From positions 682,001 to 746,000 of the forward strand of contig NZ_CP131061.1 in assembly GCF_032594355.1 (NCBI RefSeq): a stretch of DNA of 64,000 nucleotides. Direction: 5' to 3'. Below the pieces are notes generated by a model. It made no database searches. It was not told where the DNA came from and worked only from the letters and a program-made list of their open reading frames with translations. This document shows positions 59,892 to 64,000 of the stretch, in pieces (position 1 is the first letter of the stretch; each line of letters opens with the position of its first letter). The DNA comes from Methanolapillus ohkumae (GTDB lineage: Archaea; Halobacteriota; Methanosarcinia; Methanosarcinales; Methanosarcinaceae). Made by a program: the position numbers and the translations under genes.

Positions 59892-61337
59892 ATGAAAAAA
59901 AAGGTTGTTATGACAATTGCCGGGAGCGATTCCGGCGGCGGAGCCGGCATTCAAGCGGATATCAAAACGTTTTCGGCGCTTGGGGTCCACGGAGCATGTG
60001 TGATTGTTTCGGTCACCTCCCAAAATACGACCGGGGTCAAATCGGTTTTTGACATTCCGGTTCACTCGATTGAGTCTCAATTTGATGCGGTTTGCTCGGA
60101 CATGACGGTCTCTTACGCCAAAACCGGCATGCTGTCCTCATCTGAAATTGTGAAATTTGTCACCAAAAAAGTGGTGGAAAATAAAATCATGCTGGTCGTC
60201 GACCCGGTGATGGCGGCGGAAGCCGGCGGAAGCCTTCTTCAAAAAGATGCGGTTTCATGGCTTAAAAAAACGCTTCTTCCGGTTTCGTATGCGGTCACGC
60301 CAAATGTTTTTGAAGCCGAAATTTTATCGGGAATCTCGATTCAAACGCCGGAAGACGCTCTTGCGGCGGCGGCGGAAATTGCGAAAACGGGTGTCAAATA
60401 TGTCGTGGTGACCGGTGGTCATTTGGACGCGTCCGATATCATTTATGAATCCGAAACCGGATCTCACTTTATTTTGGAAGGAAAATTTATCGGCGGCGGC
60501 ACACATGGAACAGGATGTACTTTTTCGGCGGCGTTGATTTCCTACCTGTCGCGCGGCTATTCTTTTGTTGCGGCCTGCCGGCTGACCAAAAAGTTTGTCA
60601 CCGATTCGATTTCTTATTCTGAAAAAATCGGAAACGGGGTTTCTCCGGTCAGCCAATCCGGCCTGTTTAATTTAAAACGGGAACGTGCGGCGGTCATTGA
60701 AAATATTCTCTCCGCTTACGATCTTCTTAAAGATAATCCGGGTTTTCCGACCCTGATTCCGGAAGTCGGCTCCAATATCGCGATGTCGGTTCCGGATATT
60801 TACCGAAACACAAGCGATGAAACTTATTACGCGGCCGGTGCGTATCCGTCGGATTCGCATCCGTTTGTTTTGTGCGATTCGGATTCCTTTGGGACATTTC
60901 TCTCCACCGGCGCCGCTTTTCCGGGCCGGATTCACAAAGTCCGGGATAAAAAGGGAACGGGTTGGACAATGTCCGCCATCGGCTTTCCGGTGTTTGGCTC
61001 CGGCCTTCATTTGATGAAAGCGGTGGATGCCGCCCAAAAATTCGATCCCGGAATTCGGGCGTGTATTAATCTGAAATATTCTCCGCTCATTTTAGAAGCG
61101 TCGCACAAAGCCGGTTTTAGTTCTTACATGTTTAAGCGGGAAGATGAGCCGAAAAATTATGTTCGAAAAGAAGAATGGGGCTCGGTCAGTGCGATTTCTA
61201 AAAATAATGGTCTTGTCCCGGATATCATTTATGATACGGGCGGCGTTGGAAAAGAAGCGATCATCCGGGTGTTTGGAACGGATGCGGTCGACGCGGCACT
61301 GAAAATAAAAGTCATTTGTGAAAAATTGGAAGAATGA
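59892..61337 (+). CDS. thiD: ThiDN, HMP/HMP-P kinase fused to ThiN
   Basis: 481 aa from the ATG at 59892 (GGGG upstream). The N-terminal ThiD kinase (TIAGSDSGGGAGIQADIKTF, GGGTHGTGCTFSAAL) extends to about residue 265. The C-terminal ThiN domain follows (SVPDIYRNTSDETYYAAGAYP...VYDTGGVG-like end). ThiD phosphorylates hydroxymethylpyrimidine phosphate and ThiN joins it to the thiazole to form thiamine phosphate. The fusion is common in archaea that lack ThiE. Confidence 0.94.
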   Translation: MKKKVVMTIAGSDSGGGAGIQADIKTFSALGVHGACVIVSVTSQNTTGVKSVFDIPVHSIESQFDAVCSDMTVSYAKTGMLSSSEIVKFVTKKVVENKIMLVVDPVMAAEAGGSLLQKDAVSWLKKTLLPVSYAVTPNVFEAEILSGISIQTPEDALAAAAEIAKTGVKYVVVTGGHLDASDIIYESETGSHFILEGKFIGGGTHGTGCTFSAALISYLSRGYSFVAACRLTKKFVTDSISYSEKIGNGVSPVSQSGLFNLKRERAAVIENILSAYDLLKDNPGFPTLIPEVGSNIAMSVPDIYRNTSDETYYAAGAYPSDSHPFVLCDSDSFGTFLSTGAAFPGRIHKVRDKKGTGWTMSAIGFPVFGSGLHLMKAVDAAQKFDPGIRACINLKYSPLILEASHKAGFSSYMFKREDEPKNYVRKEEWGSVSAISKNNGLVPDIIYDTGGVGKEAIIRVFGTDAVDAALKIKVICEKLEE

Positions 61338-61577
61338 TGGTGAGACGCATGCAACTTGGGGCATCAACGCAATCCTTTTTGAGATACGTTTAAATATCTT
61401 CATTTGTTTGTTACACAGATTCTATTTTGACGAATATTTTTGAAATTCAGAAGGGATTTATAGGATGAATGGCATGAAATAGCATGAATCCTGATGTTTA
61501 CCCCTTTTTCTAAATCATAAATATATCATCAATTTTTAGTCAATCGTTCAATTATTGAATTTATCGAGGCAAAAAGT

Positions 61578-61796
61578 ATGACAAGCAGACCTCTTGATGT
61601 TTTGAATGACGCTTTAAACAAGCCGGTCATTGCCCGCTTAAAAGGCGGCCGTGAGTTTCGTGGAGAATTAAAAGGATATGACATTCACATGAATCTTGTC
61701 CTTGACAATGCGGAAGAATTAAAAGAAGGCGTCTGTGTCAAGAAATACTCCAGTTTGATTGTCCGCGGCGACAATATTGTTTATGTGTCTCCCTAA
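61578..61796 (+). CDS. Sm-like RNA-binding protein (LSm)
   Basis: 72 aa. Sm1 motif (PVIARLKGGREFRGELKGYDIHMN) and Sm2 motif (IVRGDNIVYVSP) are intact. LSm rings bind U-rich RNA. It is followed after 96 bp by rpl37e, a pairing widely kept in archaea. Confidence 0.96.
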   Translation: MTSRPLDVLNDALNKPVIARLKGGREFRGELKGYDIHMNLVLDNAEELKEGVCVKKYSSLIVRGDNIVYVSP

Positions 61797-61892
61797 ATTT
61801 TAAATCAATTCATTTAAATATTAGAATTCAATTTATCAATTCAAATTTTCAAGATCAATTTTACATTTAATAATGAATAACAGGTGAAATAA

Positions 61893-62072
61893 ATGGTTAA
61901 AGGAACGCCCTCCATGGGTCAGAGACAAAAACGTACGCACATGAGATGCAGAAGATGCGGCAGCACTTCATTTAACATCAGCACAAAACAATGTGTTGCA
62001 TGCGGTTTTGGCAGATCGGCCAAACTCAGAGATTACAAATGGGTCAGAAAGTGTAACTTAAACGGCGGCTAA
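61893..62072 (+). CDS. rpl37e: 50S ribosomal protein L37e (eL37)
   Basis: 59 aa. MVKGTPSMGQRQKRTHMRC, then CRRCG and CVACGFG zinc cysteines and KLRDYKWVRK are typical of eL37. AGGTGA lies 7 nt before the ATG. The hairpin terminator is about 100 nt downstream. Confidence 0.96.
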   Translation: MVKGTPSMGQRQKRTHMRCRRCGSTSFNISTKQCVACGFGRSAKLRDYKWVRKCNLNGG

Positions 62073-62171
62073 TATTGCCGTTTTTGTGGATTGCATTTTT
62101 TCCGTTTCAATTTTTAATTTCAAATTTTAATTTCAAATTAAAAATTTTAAATTTCAAATTTCAATCTATTT

Positions 62172-62199
62172 GCGCATGAATTTTTCATGCGCTTTTTTT
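62172..62199 (+). terminator. Hairpin plus T7 terminator of lsm-rpl37e
   Basis: GCGCATGAA and a TTCATGCGC arm pair with a short T loop, followed by TTTTTTT. The stem is more GC-rich than its surroundings. Confidence 0.7.
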
Positions 62200-62819
62200 A
62201 GAATTGAGAAACATCCATACTTTTTTAATATATATTTTTGAAAGAGTTCTTCTTTTTTAAATGGTTTCTTTTTGACATGATTTTCTGTTTTTGACATGAT
62301 TTCATAGGCGGCAACCATCAAACATATTCGTTCGTGATAAATCCGGCGGGTTCAATCTTTTTTCTTTAATTCAAAAAAATTATCCCTCTTTTTTGTTTAT
62401 TTTCCGCCGTTTATTAAAAACAAAACTCAACACCCTTTTCATTTTATTTTTTTGACCCTTTTGGACGGATTGAAAATTTTCTTCCGTGCGAAATCGTTAA
62501 GTATTTTTTGAGGAAATGCTTATCGAACATTAGTGAAAATTAAATTAAAATAGGACAAAATATTATTCATCTATAGGCATAACATTCCATCGTGAAAGAT
62601 GCCGTTTCATTATTATTATCTTGAAAAACGAGTCCAATCGTAGTCTTTGGAACCGTCAAAATCGGAATCGTCATCCAATGAGAAACCACAAGAAAACATA
62701 TGAAACCGTCATTTTTTGGCGTCAAACCATATGAGCGGTGGAAATTTAAAAACTCATTTTCTCAACGGATAAATTCTCCTACTTAAAATGAATTAAAAAT
62801 CATTTCCGGGTGGTACTCC
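62200..62819. other. Intergenic leader region of purF
   Basis: No gene is supported here. A TTTTTGACATGATTT unit is repeated twice near 62271-62305. A purF promoter is likely in the AT-rich DNA near 62540-62570 (AATTAAAATAGG, AAAATATTATTC). The long distance from there to the start at 62820 leaves room for a leader of about 200 nt. Confidence 0.35.
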
Positions 62820-64000
62820 TTGAAAGAAGAATGTGGTGTTGCGGGCGCTATTTTACATGACCCCGCGCCGCCGACAAATATTGTGGCGTTTAAGTTGTAT
62901 TATGCGCTTTACGCCCTTCAGCATCGCGGTCAAGATTCGACGGGAATTGTTGTTTTTGACGGCTCCAAATCCAAATCTCTCAAACGAATGGGTCTGGTGT
63001 CCGAAGCCTATTCCAAACAAACGATTCAAGACATGGTCGGCTATGTCGGGGTGGGGCATGTCCGAAACGCAACCAAAGGAACACACAACATTGAAAATTG
63101 CCAGCCCTTCGTTTTAAATTTCAAACGCGGTACCATTGCCTTGGCACATAACGGAAGTTTGGTCAACGGCGCTTTTTTAAAAGATCAACTGGAATCGGAA
63201 GGCCGCATTTTTACAACCGATTTGGATGTTGAAGTCATTGCTCTTTTGCTGGTGAAGGAATTATTAAAACACAATGCTGTCGACGCCATTAAAAATGTCA
63301 TGCGGCAGCTCAACGGTTCTTATTCTTTGGTGATTATGATTAACGGTGACCTGTATGCTGTTCGTGATCCGTTTGGCATTAAGCCGCTTTGTTACGGGGA
63401 AATCGATGGCGGGTACGCGGTTGTTTCGGAAAGTGTTGCCTTAGATACCATCAACGGTAAATTTATCCGTGACATCAAAAGCGGCGAAATTCTGGCGTTC
63501 ACAAAAGAAGGCAAAGTGGAAAGTTATCCGACCAACAAAGAAGACGTTGCTGCCCACTGCATTTTTGAGTTTATTTATTTGGCCCGTCCCGATTCTACCA
63601 TTGACGGCCAGCTGGTCTATGCCGCCCGGGAACGAATCGGAAAGCAGCTTGCGCTTGAACATCCGGCCGACGCGGACATCATCTCGCCGGTTCCCGACTC
63701 CGGAATTGCGGCTGCGATTGGTTATGCCCGCGAATCCAAAATTAAATATCTGGAAGGTTTGATGAAAAACCGTTATATTGGCCGCACTTTTATTCTGCCG
63801 TCCCAGGAAATGCGGGAAATGGCCGTCCGGTTGAAAATGAATACGATTAACGATAATTTAAAAGACCAAAGCGTTGTTTTGGTGGACGACAGCGTTGTCC
63901 GGGGAACAACATCGCGCCGGATTATTGACATGATTAAAAAAGCCGGCGCCAAAGAAGTTCATCTCCGGGTGGCGAGTCCGCCGATTATCGGTCCGTGCTA
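62820..64000 (+). CDS. purF: Amidophosphoribosyltransferase, truncated by window end
   Basis: The first 393 codons from a TTG start at 62820 (GGGTGG upstream). After a short propeptide (LKEE) comes the nucleophile Cys in CGVAGA at residue 5, as in the Ntn glutaminase domain; GHVRNATKG and AHNGSLVN follow. The phosphoribosyltransferase part has VVLVDDSVVRGTTSRRI (PRPP loop). It makes phosphoribosylamine, the first step of purine synthesis. The gene runs off the window; no stop is seen. Confidence 0.95.
   Translation, partial: MKEECGVAGAILHDPAPPTNIVAFKLYYALYALQHRGQDSTGIVVFDGSKSKSLKRMGLVSEAYSKQTIQDMVGYVGVGHVRNATKGTHNIENCQPFVLNFKRGTIALAHNGSLVNGAFLKDQLESEGRIFTTDLDVEVIALLLVKELLKHNAVDAIKNVMRQLNGSYSLVIMINGDLYAVRDPFGIKPLCYGEIDGGYAVVSESVALDTINGKFIRDIKSGEILAFTKEGKVESYPTNKEDVAAHCIFEFIYLARPDSTIDGQLVYAARERIGKQLALEHPADADIISPVPDSGIAAAIGYARESKIKYLEGLMKNRYIGRTFILPSQEMREMAVRLKMNTINDNLKDQSVVLVDDSVVRGTTSRRIIDMIKKAGAKEVHLRVASPPIIGPC

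Overview
The window looks like chromosomal DNA of a methanogenic archaeon of the Methanosarcinales, most likely a gut-type Methanosarcinaceae member such as Methanimicrococcus. The evidence is a split archaeal RNA polymerase (rpoH, B'', B', A', A''), methylene-tetrahydromethanopterin reductase (mer), archaeal LonB, GINS51 with PriS, aPelota with NEMF/RqcH, ThiDN, archaeal NMN adenylyltransferase, and ribosomal proteins eL42, eS27 and eL37. The genus is an inference from protein resemblance. Genes are AT-biased, and intergenic regions are very AT-rich and full of short tandem repeats.

Layout. 0.2-3.1 kb: rio2, then an overlapping PIN-like/XRE-peptidase toxin-antitoxin-type pair. 3.2-6.9 kb: accessory, defence-like block with a CARF-wHTH regulator, two tandem small GIY-YIG-like genes, a prokaryotic viperin and a frameshifted MATE-type transporter. 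7.1-7.5 kb: decayed alpha/beta hydrolase. 7.6-16.5 kb: RNA polymerase genes on the minus strand, with an unexplained 0.95-kb gap between rpoH and rpoB2. 16.6-21.5 kb: tRNA-Lys, an NfnAB-like flavoprotein pair, two flavin reductases and an intron-containing tRNA-Met. 21.7-25.2 kb: pelota and rqcH (ribosome rescue). 25.4-28.1 kb: priS-gins51 and rpl44e-rps27e, followed by a duplicated copy of the rps27e 3' end. 28.6-35 kb: superoxide reductase, small secreted or membrane proteins, a monooxygenase, lonB and repeat-rich DNA. 35-42.3 kb: tldD-pmbA, an ACT protein with hom, and DNA ligase. 42.4-50.9 kb: pyrE, aldolase, three tRNAs, an SplB-like radical SAM protein, an ApeA-like HEPN defence gene, DUF805 and PHP genes. 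51-64 kb: M1 aminopeptidase, an AK6-like kinase, NMNAT, mer, elp3, thiDN, lsm, rpl37e and a partial purF.

The most striking result concerns UAG. I read the stop codons of 52 genes here: 38 are TAA, 14 are TGA and none is TAG. The only two in-frame TAG codons I found interrupt two antiviral-type genes, the viperin (TAG at 5423-5425) and the ApeA-like HEPN protein (TAG at 47865-47867). In both, the same frame continues past the TAG into the remaining conserved part of the domain and ends at TAA. In a lineage known to decode UAG as pyrrolysine, this suggests that both defence proteins may be made only by UAG read-through or Pyl insertion. Two independent nonsense mutations are the alternative. 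No pyl genes are in the window, so this is an inference.

Other notable features are a DNA ligase whose conserved N-terminus starts at an ATC codon behind a good Shine-Dalgarno, an AT-hook tail on RpoA'', a dispersed intergenic element with core TGCnATAACGCGCGC in five copies, and low-complexity insertions inside conserved enzymes (Mer, Elp3, an SplB-like protein, RqcH).
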